The notes under the pieces: model-generated
What the model was told of the DNA's origin: nothing
Databases searched by the model: none
Seen by the model: the letters and a program-made list of their open reading frames with translations, nothing else
Position numbers and translations under genes: made by a program
Part shown: positions 25,759 through 34,069 of the stretch, piece by piece
Numbering within the stretch: the first letter of the stretch is position 1
Layout of the letters: every line of letters begins with the position of its first letter
DNA from: Curtobacterium sp. TC1
GTDB taxonomy: Bacteria > Actinomycetota > Actinomycetes > Actinomycetales > Microbacteriaceae
Assembly: GCF_019844075.1 (NCBI RefSeq)
Contig: NZ_CP081964.1
Span: 3,038,001-3,102,000 of the forward strand
Reading direction: 5' to 3'
DNA: 64,000 bases

Positions 25759-25792
25759 TGAGCGCTCACATCCTGGCACGTGAGCGCTCACT
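25759..25792 (-). promoter_or_regulatory. araBDA promoter with two LacI-type operators
   Basis: Two perfect GTGAGCGCTCAC palindromes lie at 25759-25770 and 25781-25792, centres 22 bp apart, on the same face of the helix. On the minus strand a possible -35 (TTGCGA, 25793-25798) and -10 (CAGGAT, 25769-25774) with an 18-bp spacer straddle them. A bound repressor would block the polymerase. Confidence 0.8.
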
Positions 25793-25834
25793 CTCGCAAT
25801 GCCCGGGCGCGCCGCCCCGCTCACGCCCGTTGGA

Positions 25835-26158
25835 GTTCCACAACACGCCGCCCGGTGAACCCATTCGTGGAGAGGACTCGCCCGGCCCCCTCCCGCCGAG
25901 GTTCCACAACACGCCGCCCGCGCACCGCCCAGGTTCCACGATCGGCTCGCTCCCCCACCCAGATGCCGAAATCTCGGAACCCCGGGCGCCGAGCGGCAAC
26001 CACGGGCGGCGGCCTTGGGCGCGGCCCGTCGAACTCCTGCGCGCCGAAGACGCGCCCGCCCCCTCCCGCCGAGGTTCCACAACACGCCGCCGACAGTGCG
26101 CCGAGGTTCCACGGACGACTCGGATCCGAGCCCGGATGCCGAGATTTCGGAACCTCGG
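25835..26158. repeat. Intergenic repeats between lacI-type gene and araB
   Basis: This 490-bp gap has no gene. GTTCCACAACACGCCGCC occurs exactly three times (25835-25852, 25901-25918, 26074-26091). The last two belong to copies of a roughly 105-bp unit (about 25881-25986 and 26053-26158) that also share CCAGGTTCCACG/CCGAGGTTCCACG and a final GATGCCGAAATCTCGGAAC-like palindrome. Confidence 0.8.
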
Positions 26159-26215
26159 GGGCGGGGGCGGGGGCGGGGGCGGGGGCGCGGGCGCGGGCAC
26201 GGGCGCGCGGGCGCC
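26157..26215. repeat. G-rich run able to form a G-quadruplex
   Basis: Plus-strand GGGGGCGGGGGCGGGGGCGG continues into alternating GCGGGC blocks. It lies directly beyond the stop codon of the LacI gene, so the transcript of that gene would be C-rich here and the template strand G-rich. Confidence 0.75.
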
Positions 26216-26220
26216 GCCGG

Positions 26221-27234
26221 CTACGGGCCGGCGGTGCTCTCGCGGATGACGAGGGCCGGGGCGACCGATGCCGAGGCCGCCGCACCGCCGTCGATCAGGC
26301 CGAGCAACGCCTGCCCCGCCACACGCCCGAGCTCCTCGAGCCGCAGGTCCACCGTCGTCAGCGGCGGCCGCGAGGCGAGCGCCATCACGTCCCAGTCGTC
26401 GAAGCCCGTGACGGCGACGTCGCCGGGCACCGATCGTCCGAGCTCCCGCAGTCGATCGCACACACCGCGGGCGATCTGGTCACTGCCGCACACGATCGCG
26501 TCGACGTCGGGCGACTGCCGGGCCAGCACGTCGACGGCCTGGCGCCCCCACCGTTCCGACCACTCGCCGAACAGCGGCGGCGTGACGAGCCGCGACCCGA
26601 GCACGGAGGCCGCTCCCGCCACCCGGCGTTCGGCGGAACGGTGCCGCGAGGGCCCGGTGACGACGGCGACGCGTGACCGGCCGAGGGTGAGCACGTGGGC
26701 GGCGACGGCCGCGCTGCCGGCCTCGTCGTCGAGGGTGATCGAGACGTCGTCGGCCGAGGTCGACGGGGTGAAGGCGTAGACCACGGGGATGGACACGTCG
26801 ATCGGCGGCCGGGCGTCGGCCGACCGACCGGTGACGATGATGCCGTCGACCCCTCGGGCCGCGAGTGAGCGCAGGTAGTGGGTCTCACGGACGTGGTCGT
26901 CGCGGGTGTCGCACAGCAGGACGGCCATCTGCCCGGCGGACAGGGCGTCCTCGGCGCCGAGCAGCACCGGGATCGAGAACCGACCGAAGGAGTCGGTGGT
27001 GATCATGCCGACCGTGTAGGTGCGGCCCGACGACAGAGCGCGGGCCCGGGCGTCGCCGACGAACCCGAGCTTCTCGGCGGCGTCCTTGACCCGTGCCCGC
27101 GTGGAGTCGCGGAGCTGCCCGGTGCCGTTGAGCGCCTTCGACGCCGTGCCGATCGACACCCCGGCGAGCGCGGCGACGTCGGTGATGCGGACGGGCTGCG
27201 CGCCGCGGTCGACACCGGTGCGCTCGAGGGTCAC
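26221..27234 (-). CDS. LacI-family transcriptional regulator (GH127 cluster)
   Basis: A 337-residue repressor. The N-terminal helix-turn-helix is VRITDVAALAGVSIGTASKALNG, with Ile28, Gly29 and Lys33 at the three DNA-reading positions (Tyr17, Gln18 and Arg22 in E. coli LacI). RVKDAAEKLGFVGDARARALSSG is the hinge region. The rest is a periplasmic-binding-protein-like sugar sensor (GMITTDSFGRFSIPVLLGAEDAL; AIVCGSDQIARGV; VTGFDDWDVM). It is divergent from the GH127 gene, and the GAAACCGTTTTC palindrome between them is a likely operator. GTG start with AAAGGA upstream. It reads toward araB but is separated by 490 bp of repeats. Confidence 0.92.
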   Translation of the reverse strand: MTLERTGVDRGAQPVRITDVAALAGVSIGTASKALNGTGQLRDSTRARVKDAAEKLGFVGDARARALSSGRTYTVGMITTDSFGRFSIPVLLGAEDALSAGQMAVLLCDTRDDHVRETHYLRSLAARGVDGIIVTGRSADARPPIDVSIPVVYAFTPSTSADDVSITLDDEAGSAAVAAHVLTLGRSRVAVVTGPSRHRSAERRVAGAASVLGSRLVTPPLFGEWSERWGRQAVDVLARQSPDVDAIVCGSDQIARGVCDRLRELGRSVPGDVAVTGFDDWDVMALASRPPLTTVDLRLEELGRVAGQALLGLIDGGAAASASVAPALVIRESTAGP

Positions 27235-27335
27235 GGCAAGGTCCTTTCCGGATCGCGGGACGTGACGATGAGCATACGCAGAAAACCCAGCACGCCCCTT
27301 GCGCGGTGCAGATCCGTGTCGTAACGTCCCTCGCA

Positions 27336-27347
27336 GAAACCGTTTTC
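27336..27347. promoter_or_regulatory. Putative LacI-family operator for the GH127 cluster
   Basis: GAAACCGTTTTC is a near-palindrome around a central CG, a common LacI-family operator shape. GAAAACC at 27281 is a possible second half site. It lies about 100 bp from the LacI-type start and 60 bp from the GH127 start. Confidence 0.5.
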
Positions 27348-27405
27348 CGAATGCTGCCCCGCCGGCGGCGTCGGGACGGTACCAGTCACATCGCAAGGAG
27401 GCGAC

Positions 27406-29403
27406 ATGACCACCACGCTCGCGACCGACAGCCGTGCGCACACCGCGACCCCGGTCCTCCCCACCGCTGACGCGCACCTGACGCTCCGGCCACTGCCCAC
27501 GGGCGACGCCCGGATCACCGGCGGGTTCTGGGCACTCCGGCAGGAGCGCAACGGCCGTGACGCGGTCCGCGGCGGGTACGCCCTGCTCGAGACCGCCGGA
27601 AACTTCCGGAACCTGCGCATCGCCGCGGGGCTCGAGGAGGGCGAGGCCACCGGCCCGATCTTCATGGACTCCGACGTGACGAAGTGGCTCGAGGCGGTGG
27701 CGTGGGAGTACGGCCGGGCCCCGTCCGAGGACCTCCTCGACCTGCAGCGCGAGGTCACCGCCCTGTACGCCCAGGCGCAGGCCGACGACGGCTACCTCGA
27801 CTCGGTGCAGCAGATCCGTGGGAAGGGCGAGCGGTACACGGACCTCAAGTGGAGCCACGAGATGTACTGCGCCGGGCACCTGTACCAGGCGGCCGTGGCC
27901 CAGCACCGTGCGACGGGCGACACCGGACTGCTCGAGGTCGCGATCAAGAACGCCGACCACCTGGTCCGAACGTTCGGCGACGGCACCGCACCCGACGGCA
28001 CGCCGAAGACCCGCGACGTCGACGGCCACCCCGTCGTCGAGATGGGCCTGGTCGAGCTGTACCGCGAGACCGGCAACCGCGACTACCTCGACCTGGCGCA
28101 CTGGTTCGTCGACGCTCGTGGCACCGGCATCATCGAGCGCGCCGGTGGCGAGCCGACGTACTTCTCCGACCGGGTGCCGAGCCGGCAGGCCATGACCGTC
28201 GAAGGCCACGCCGTCCGCGCCGTGTACCTGGCCGCGGGTGCGGTGGACGTCGCGATCGAGACCGGTGACACCGAGCTCCTGGCCGCGAGCGAGACGCAGT
28301 TCGCGGACATGATGGCGACGAAGGCCTTCATCACCGGCGGCCTCGGTGCGCGCTGGGACTGGGAGGCGTTCGGCGACCCCTACGAGCTGCCCACCGACCG
28401 CGGCTACGCCGAGACCTGTGCGGCCATCGGCGGTGTCCAGTGGGCCTGGCGCCTGCTGCTCGCCACCGGCAAGCCGGTCTACGCCGACGCGATCGAGCGC
28501 CTGCTGTACAACGCGTTCCTGGCCGGGGTGAGCCTGGCGGGCACCGAGTACTTCTACGTGAACCCCCTGCAGCAGCGGGACCACGCGCACCAGGACGAGA
28601 ACCGCTCCCCCGCACACGGGCGCCGCGGCTGGTTCGACTGCGCCTGCTGCCCGCCGAACATCATGCGCACCTTCGCGAGCCTGGACGGCTACCTGGCGAC
28701 GGCGACCGACGGCGGCCTGCAGATCCACCAGTACGCGACCGCGGACCTCGGCCCGGTGTCGGTCGAGACCGGCTACCCGCACGACGGCCGCGTGGTCGTC
28801 ACCGTCACCGAGGACGGCCCGCTCGCCCTCGGCCTGCGGATCCCGGTCTGGTCGGACACGACGACGGTGCAGGGTCCGGACGGCACCGCGCACCCGGAGC
28901 CGGGAACGCTGCACGTCGTCGACCGGCACTGGACCGCCGGTGACACGGTCGAGCTCGTCTTCGACACGACGCCGCACCGGTACGTCGCCGACCCCCGCAT
29001 CGACGCCGCCCGCGGTCAGGTCGCCATCGAGCGTGGCCCCCTCGTGTACGCCGTGGAGCAGGCGGACCAGCAGGGCTTCACGGTCGACGACCTGACGGTC
29101 GACGCGGTCGCCTCGATCACCGAGGAACGTCGCGACGACCTGCTCGACGGCATCGTCACGCTGCGCGTTCCCGGACACGCGCCTGCCGCACACGAGCAGG
29201 CATCGTGGCCGTACCAGCGGCTGGACGCGACCCGGTCTGGAGGCGCGGATCGCGCCGTGGACGCGACCAGCGTCGGCGACGCGGCCGGCTCGCAGGGCGC
29301 CACCACGGGCCTCCCGTCGGTCACCGCGACAGCGGTTCCCTACTACGCGTGGGCGAACCGGGGCGCGGCGCCGATGCGCGTGTGGCTCCCGCTGGCGCGG
29401 TGA
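27406..29403 (+). CDS. GH127 beta-L-arabinofuranosidase
   Basis: A 665-residue glycoside hydrolase of family 127, which removes beta-L-arabinofuranose from hydroxyproline-linked arabino-oligosaccharides such as those of extensins. In the characterised enzyme HypBA1 a zinc-bound cysteine is the nucleophile. The matching residues are present here: acid/base Glu320 (RWDWEAFGD), Glu336 and Cys338 (YAETCAAIG), and Cys414-Cys415 (CACCPPN). The (alpha/alpha)6-barrel N-terminal part and beta-sandwich C-terminal part are both there. A variable alanine/glycine/serine-rich insert lies near residues 605-635. No signal peptide, so it acts on imported sugars. First gene of its cluster, followed after four bases by the binding protein. 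Confidence 0.92.
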   Translation: MTTTLATDSRAHTATPVLPTADAHLTLRPLPTGDARITGGFWALRQERNGRDAVRGGYALLETAGNFRNLRIAAGLEEGEATGPIFMDSDVTKWLEAVAWEYGRAPSEDLLDLQREVTALYAQAQADDGYLDSVQQIRGKGERYTDLKWSHEMYCAGHLYQAAVAQHRATGDTGLLEVAIKNADHLVRTFGDGTAPDGTPKTRDVDGHPVVEMGLVELYRETGNRDYLDLAHWFVDARGTGIIERAGGEPTYFSDRVPSRQAMTVEGHAVRAVYLAAGAVDVAIETGDTELLAASETQFADMMATKAFITGGLGARWDWEAFGDPYELPTDRGYAETCAAIGGVQWAWRLLLATGKPVYADAIERLLYNAFLAGVSLAGTEYFYVNPLQQRDHAHQDENRSPAHGRRGWFDCACCPPNIMRTFASLDGYLATATDGGLQIHQYATADLGPVSVETGYPHDGRVVVTVTEDGPLALGLRIPVWSDTTTVQGPDGTAHPEPGTLHVVDRHWTAGDTVELVFDTTPHRYVADPRIDAARGQVAIERGPLVYAVEQADQQGFTVDDLTVDAVASITEERRDDLLDGIVTLRVPGHAPAAHEQASWPYQRLDATRSGGADRAVDATSVGDAAGSQGATTGLPSVTATAVPYYAWANRGAAPMRVWLPLAR

Positions 29404-29407
29404 CGTC

Positions 29408-30715
29408 GTGGACCGCAGAGCGTTCCTGGTCGGCGGTGTCGCCGGCGGCGCAGCACTCGCCCTGGCGGGGTGCTCCGGCACCCTGCCGAAGGTCGACGCG
29501 AAGGCCGCGAGCTTCGGGAAGGACGCGACCGGCACCGTGCACGTCTGGTGCCGGTCCGCGACCCAGGCCGGGCTGACCTCGGCGGTGGCCGGGTTCAACA
29601 AGGCGAACCCGAAGCTGCAGGTCGAGCTGACCCCGGTGCCGGACGGGCAGTACGTGACGAAGCTCGCGACGGCCATCCGCGGTGGTGAGCCGCCGGACGT
29701 GGTGGACATCGACGACATCAACTCGCAGCTGTTCATCTTCCGCGAGGCGTTCGCCGACCTGACCGACGTCGTCAAGGGCCTCGACTACTTCGACGCGATC
29801 TCGCCGGGGCACCTGCGGCTGCTCGAGTACCGCGACCGGTACTACGGACTGCCCTACCTGGCGGACAACTCGCAGCTGTTCGTCAACACGGAGCTGTTCG
29901 ACCGGGCCGGGCTCGACGTCGAGGAGTCGACGACGGACCTCTCCACGCTGCTCGACGCGGCGAAGGCCATCCGGAAGCTCGACGACGACGTCTACGGGTG
30001 GTCGATCTCCGGCAACGCCGCCGGCATCATCGGCTTCGTCACGCAGCCGCACGTGTGGGCGACGGGCGTCGACATGATGTCGGGCGAGGTGGGCAAGCAG
30101 ACCGCGAACATCACCGGCAACGAAGCGCTGGAGCGGATGCTCGAGTTCTACCGGCAGCTCTGGAAGGACGGCGTGCTGTCGAAGGCGACGTACGCCGACG
30201 CCGGCACCACGTGGGGCGCCGACTTCCGGGCCGGCAAGGTGGGGATCTTCCCGACCTCGTACGGCGCGACCGTGCCCGCGGCCACCAAGGCGATGCGGGC
30301 GAGGATGCAGACGGTGCTCATCCCGTCGTGGGACGGCCAGCGGTCGTTCTTCGACGGCGGCGACAACATGTGCATCCCGAACGGGGCGGCGAACCCGTCC
30401 GGCGGCTGGGCGTTCATGCAGTACGCGAACGGCCTGCAGCAGCAGCAGGCCCTGCCCGACGGCGGGTACTTCCCCACCCGATCCGACGCCGCGACGCCCG
30501 AGTACCGGAAGCGGTTCCCGCTGGCGTTCGGCCCGCTCGACGCCATCGAGAAGGGCTACGCGCCGCAGACCCTGGCCTACAACCTGCTCGTCAACCAGCC
30601 GTCGTCGCCGTACTTCGCGATGTTCCGCGAGGCCGTGTTCGGTTCGGGCACCGCTGCCGCGATGCGGACGGCGCAGGCGGACTACACCCGCATCCTCGAC
30701 CAGGTCCAGGCCTGA
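29408..30715 (+). CDS. ABC sugar-binding lipoprotein, family 1
   Basis: A 435-residue extracellular solute-binding protein for sugars. MDRRAFLVGGVAGGAALALAGC is a twin-arginine-like signal with a lipobox (Cys22). The mature chain shows the usual two-lobed pattern: VHVWCRSATQAGLTSAVAGFNKANPKLQVELTPV, YVTKLATAIRGGEPPDVVDIDDINSQLFI, and YYGLPYLADNSQLFVNTELFDRAGL. The GTG start is five bases after the GH127 stop. Together with the two permeases that follow, it probably imports the arabino-oligosaccharides cut by the GH127 enzyme. No ATPase gene is present in the cluster, so a shared MsmK/MsiK-type ATPase encoded elsewhere is likely. Confidence 0.92.
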   Translation: MDRRAFLVGGVAGGAALALAGCSGTLPKVDAKAASFGKDATGTVHVWCRSATQAGLTSAVAGFNKANPKLQVELTPVPDGQYVTKLATAIRGGEPPDVVDIDDINSQLFIFREAFADLTDVVKGLDYFDAISPGHLRLLEYRDRYYGLPYLADNSQLFVNTELFDRAGLDVEESTTDLSTLLDAAKAIRKLDDDVYGWSISGNAAGIIGFVTQPHVWATGVDMMSGEVGKQTANITGNEALERMLEFYRQLWKDGVLSKATYADAGTTWGADFRAGKVGIFPTSYGATVPAATKAMRARMQTVLIPSWDGQRSFFDGGDNMCIPNGAANPSGGWAFMQYANGLQQQQALPDGGYFPTRSDAATPEYRKRFPLAFGPLDAIEKGYAPQTLAYNLLVNQPSSPYFAMFREAVFGSGTAAAMRTAQADYTRILDQVQA

Positions 30716-30773
30716 CCGTCCGTCCGTCCGCTCGCCCGTTCGTTCGTTCGCTCGCTCGCTCGTTCGTTTGTTG
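30716..30773. repeat. Tetranucleotide microsatellite between transporter genes
   Basis: Runs of CCGT, CGTT and CGCT (for example CGTTCGTTCGTTCGCTCGCT) fill nearly the whole gap between the binding-protein stop and the ribosome-binding site of the first permease. Slippage here would change the spacing but no protein. Confidence 0.85.
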
Positions 30774-30790
30774 CACAGAGAGGTGCAGAC

Positions 30791-31750
30791 ATGACCACCA
30801 TCTCCACCCGACGGACCGGCGCCGGCCGCCCGACCGTCGGCCGCGACGCCGGCCGCCCGGGCCGCTCGGGTCCGTCCCGCGGTTCGCTCACACACCCGCC
30901 GCGCGCTGGCGCCGTGCTCGTCACCCCGGCGATCGTCTTCGTCGCGGTGTTCGTCCTCGCCCCGCTCGTGTTCGCGCTCTACATCTCGTTCACGAACTGG
31001 CCCCTGATCGGGCCGTACCGGTTCATCGGGCTGCAGAACTACCTGACGCTGTTCCAGGACCCGACGTTCGTGCACGCCATCGGGTACACGCTGCTGTACA
31101 CCGCGATCGTGACGGTGCCGATCCTGGTGCTCGGCTACTTCCTGGCGGTGCTCATCCGGGCACGGCGACGGGGCAGCACCCTGCTGCGGACGGTGTTCTT
31201 CCTGCCGTACGTCGTCGGCCTGACCACGCTGTCGTTCATGCTCGTGCTCGAGGCGCAGCCGAACTCCGGAGCCGTCAACATGGTGCTCCGCTGGCTCGGC
31301 ATCACCGACGGCAGCACGGCCTGGCTCGTCAACGGCCCCCTCGCCACGCTGCTCATCTGCGTGCTCGTGGTCTGGGCGGTGTCCGGGCTGACGATGGTGC
31401 TCCTGATGTCGGCGATGCAGGGCATCCCCGACGAGGTGTACGAGTCCGCGCAGCTCGAAGGGGCCTCGTGGTGGCAGACCGAACGGCTCATCACCCTGCC
31501 GATGATCCGGTCGACCATCGCGCTCAGCGCCATCATCTCGGTGATCGGGTCGCTGCTCGCGTTCAACCAGTTCTACATCCTGACCCAGGGCGGACCGGGG
31601 ACCGAGACGACCACGATCGTGAACGCGATCTACAACCGTGGCTTCGTCAACCTGCAGCTCGGCGCCGCGACCGCCGAGTCGATCGCCCTCGTCGTCGTCA
31701 TCGCCGCCGTCACGGTGTTCCAGTTCTGGGCACTGCGAGAGAAGGACTGA
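30791..31750 (+). CDS. ABC sugar transporter permease, MalF type
   Basis: A 319-residue permease with six helices. After a basic cytoplasmic N terminus come AVLVTPAIVFVAVFVLAPLVFALYISF and the family pattern FIGLQNYLTLFQDPTFVHAIGYTLLYT. The ATPase-contact EAA loop reads EVYESAQLEGASWWQTERLITLPMIRSTIAL, and FNQFYILTQGGPGTETTTIVNAIYNRGF is the typical C-terminal signature. GAGAGG precedes the ATG at good spacing. It works with the following permease and the lipoprotein before it. Confidence 0.93.
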   Translation: MTTISTRRTGAGRPTVGRDAGRPGRSGPSRGSLTHPPRAGAVLVTPAIVFVAVFVLAPLVFALYISFTNWPLIGPYRFIGLQNYLTLFQDPTFVHAIGYTLLYTAIVTVPILVLGYFLAVLIRARRRGSTLLRTVFFLPYVVGLTTLSFMLVLEAQPNSGAVNMVLRWLGITDGSTAWLVNGPLATLLICVLVVWAVSGLTMVLLMSAMQGIPDEVYESAQLEGASWWQTERLITLPMIRSTIALSAIISVIGSLLAFNQFYILTQGGPGTETTTIVNAIYNRGFVNLQLGAATAESIALVVVIAAVTVFQFWALREKD

Positions 31751-31753
31751 GCC

Positions 31754-32707
31754 ATGAGCACCACGACCTCCCGCGCCGGCCTCGCAGCACCGGACCTGTC
31801 CACCCGCACGCTGACCACCACCGGCGACGGACACCGACGGCGCCACCACCAGGGCAGCGTCCGGCATCCACGCGACACCGCCGTCAAGCGCACCCTCTAC
31901 GTGATCGCCGGCGTCGGGTCGGCGCTCGTCTTCGGCGTCCCGCTGCTGTGGTCGATCCTGCGGGCGTTCCAGTCCGAGGCCGTCATCACGCAGGCGGCCG
32001 ACCCCGCGACGTTCTTCCAGCTCGGATGGCAGAACTTCGCGGCGGTGTTCAGCTCGTCGTCGCACCTGCTGACCGGCGTGTTCAACTCGCTGATCGTGTC
32101 GATCGCCACCGCCGTGCTCACCGCGGTGATCGCGACGATGGCCGGGTACGGGTTCGCCCGCTTCCGGTTCCGCGGCTCCGGCATCGTGTTCGGCCTGGTG
32201 CTGCTGACGATGATGGTGCCGTTCCAGGCGATCCTCACTCCGCTGTACCTCGAGATGAACGCCATGAAGCTCACGAACTCGCTGCTCGGGCTCGTGCTGT
32301 TCTACACGACGGTGAACCTGCCGTTCGGGGTGTTCGTGATGCGGAACGCGTTCGAGTCGATCCCGACCGAACTCGAGGACTCGGCGTTCGTCGACGGGGC
32401 CTCCCGCTTCCGGGTCGTCGTGTCGGTGCTCCGCCCGCTCCTGCTGCCCGGGGCCGCGACCGCCGCGCTGTACGCGTTCCTGGCGTCGTGGACCGAGTTC
32501 CTCGGGGCGCTGACGTTCCTGACGAAGGACTCGCTCTACACGTTGCCGGTGGCGCTGCTCAACCTGCAGACCGGGGCGTACGGGCAGGTGTCGTACGGCA
32601 ACCTCGTCGCCGGGTCGGTCGTGGCGATGATCCCGTGCATCGCGCTCTACGTCGGGCTGCAGCGGTTCTACGTCGCAGGCCTGTCGTCCGGTGCACTGAA
32701 GGGCTGA
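31754..32707 (+). CDS. ABC sugar transporter permease, MalG type
   Basis: A 317-residue permease. The first helix LYVIAGVGSALVFGVPLLWSIL is followed by the MalG-type segments FNSLIVSIATAVLTAVIATMAGYGFARFRFRG and MMVPFQAILTPLYLEMNAMKLTNSLLGLVL. The EAA loop is ELEDSAFVDGASRFRVVVSVLRPLLLPG. It starts three bases after the MalF-type stop. The gene ends in a large hairpin region that separates it from the convergent LacI gene. Confidence 0.93.
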   Translation: MSTTTSRAGLAAPDLSTRTLTTTGDGHRRRHHQGSVRHPRDTAVKRTLYVIAGVGSALVFGVPLLWSILRAFQSEAVITQAADPATFFQLGWQNFAAVFSSSSHLLTGVFNSLIVSIATAVLTAVIATMAGYGFARFRFRGSGIVFGLVLLTMMVPFQAILTPLYLEMNAMKLTNSLLGLVLFYTTVNLPFGVFVMRNAFESIPTELEDSAFVDGASRFRVVVSVLRPLLLPGAATAALYAFLASWTEFLGALTFLTKDSLYTLPVALLNLQTGAYGQVSYGNLVAGSVVAMIPCIALYVGLQRFYVAGLSSGALKG

Positions 32708-32719
32708 CGGTCGGGTCGG

Positions 32720-32833
32720 CTCGCACCGTGCGCCGCCCCTCGGCCGGTGCAGGGTTGCCCGCTCGATGCGGGGTTGTAGCGCCGCACCGAGCGGGCAACC
32801 TCGCACCGGCTGCACAACACCGCACGGTGCGAG
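32720..32833. terminator. 114-nt inverted repeat between convergent genes
   Basis: Outer arms CTCGCACCGTGCG and CGCACGGTGCGAG are perfectly complementary. Inner arms at 32743-32764 and 32788-32809 (CCGGTGCAGGGTTGCCCGCT / AGCGGGCAACCTCGCACCGG) pair with three mismatches. It fills the gap between two genes that end facing each other and probably stops transcription from both. Confidence 0.7.
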
Positions 32834-32838
32834 GGGCG

Positions 32839-33888
32839 CTACGCGCTCCGCCGCACCACGAGCTCGGGCGCCAGCAGTGTCTCGTCGCGCGGCTCGCCCT
32901 CGACGAGGGCCCGCACGGTGTCGAGCACCCGTTCGCCCATCGCCCGGAAGTCCTGCCGCACGGTGGTCAGCGGCGGCGTGAAGTGCGCGGCCTCGGGCAC
33001 GTCGTCGAACCCGACCACCGCGATGTCGTCCGGCACACGCAGGCCCTCGTCGGCGAAGGCGTGGAGCACCCCGAGCGCCATCTGGTCGTTGCCGGCGAAC
33101 ACGGCGTCGACGGCCGTCACGTCGATGTGGCGTGCGGCCGCGAACCCGCTCCCCGGGGTCCAGTCGCCGTCGAGCACGACGGGCTCGAGGCCGGCCGCTT
33201 CCATGATCCGGACGTACGTGGCACGGCGCACCTCGGACTCCTGCGACACCGGTGGTCCGGCGATGTGCACGATCCGCCGGTGTCCGCGCGCGAACAGGTG
33301 CTCCATCACGAGCGACGTCCCCGCTGCCTGGTCGATCGCGACCGCGGCGACGGTCGACGCCGCCGGGGTCCGGACGGCGTCGCGCTGCACGGCGTTGGAG
33401 ACGACGACCGGCACGGTGACCGGCACGGTGAGCGACCCGAGGGCGTCGAGCACGCGGTTGTCGGCGGCGACGAGCACGATCGCGGCGACGTCCTGCGCGA
33501 GCAGCGTGGTCAGTGCACCGGACAGGTCGGACGGCGTCGGGTCCTCGGGCAGGGTCGAGAGCAGCACGTGGTACCCGGCCGACCGGGCCGCGCGTTCGAA
33601 CCCGATCGCGGTGCTCGACGGACCGTACAGGGCGTCGCCCGCGGTGATGATGCCGAGCGCGCGGCTCCGGCCGCCGGCGAGTGCCCGGGCGGCGGCGCGG
33701 GGCCGGTAACCGAGTTCGTGGACGGCGTCGGTGACCTGCGTGCGGAACGCGTCGCGGACCGTCGGATCGCCGTTGATGACGCGCGAGACTGTCTGGTGGG
33801 AGACGCCCGCGCGCTCGGCGACGTCGAAGATCGTCGGCGCCTTCCGGCGTTTGCCGCCCGTGCCCCCTGGGGCGGTCGTGGTCGTCAC
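32839..33888 (-). CDS. LacI-family regulator, likely master of the arabinose regulon
   Basis: A 349-residue LacI-type repressor. The helix-turn-helix is PTIFDVAERAGVSHQTVSRVIN, with His31, Gln32 and Arg36 at the positions that are Tyr17, Gln18 and Arg22 in E. coli LacI. The hinge (HELGYRPRAAARALAGG) and sugar-binding lobes (LGIITAGDALYGPSSTAIGFERAA; AVFAGNDQMALGVLHAFADEGLRVPDDIAVVGFDD) are complete. It is divergent from chvE, with a GTGAGCGCTCAC site between them. Because its reading residues are closest to LacI and that site is the core of the ideal lac operator, I infer that it controls all five such sites in the window. Confidence 0.9.
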   Translation of the reverse strand: MTTTTAPGGTGGKRRKAPTIFDVAERAGVSHQTVSRVINGDPTVRDAFRTQVTDAVHELGYRPRAAARALAGGRSRALGIITAGDALYGPSSTAIGFERAARSAGYHVLLSTLPEDPTPSDLSGALTTLLAQDVAAIVLVAADNRVLDALGSLTVPVTVPVVVSNAVQRDAVRTPAASTVAAVAIDQAAGTSLVMEHLFARGHRRIVHIAGPPVSQESEVRRATYVRIMEAAGLEPVVLDGDWTPGSGFAAARHIDVTAVDAVFAGNDQMALGVLHAFADEGLRVPDDIAVVGFDDVPEAAHFTPPLTTVRQDFRAMGERVLDTVRALVEGEPRDETLLAPELVVRRSA

Positions 33889-33949
33889 GAGGCCAACCGT
33901 ACCGCGCAGTCCGACGCGCGCGGCAAGATCGCGAAACGGTCACGTCGAG

Positions 33950-33990
33950 TTGACACCCCGTCACGGAACCCACAAGATGTGAGCGCTCAC
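33950..33990 (+). promoter_or_regulatory. chvE promoter with overlapping operator
   Basis: TTGACA (33950-33955), a 17-bp spacer and CAAGAT (33973-33978) form a good sigma-A-type promoter. A perfect GTGAGCGCTCAC (33979-33990) follows directly, over the expected transcription start. Repressor bound there would block initiation. Confidence 0.8.
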
Positions 33991-34069
33991 ACGAGCACAT
34001 CCCTCGGGGCACAGCAGCCCCGGCACCTGAGCGCGTCGAGGACGACGCGAGAGGAACAGAGGTACTTCG

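Noticed and set aside
26221..29775. Upstream extension of the LacI-type gene to 1,184 residues
   Set aside because: Only the part from GTG 27234 shows LacI structure. The extension is antisense to the GH127 gene.
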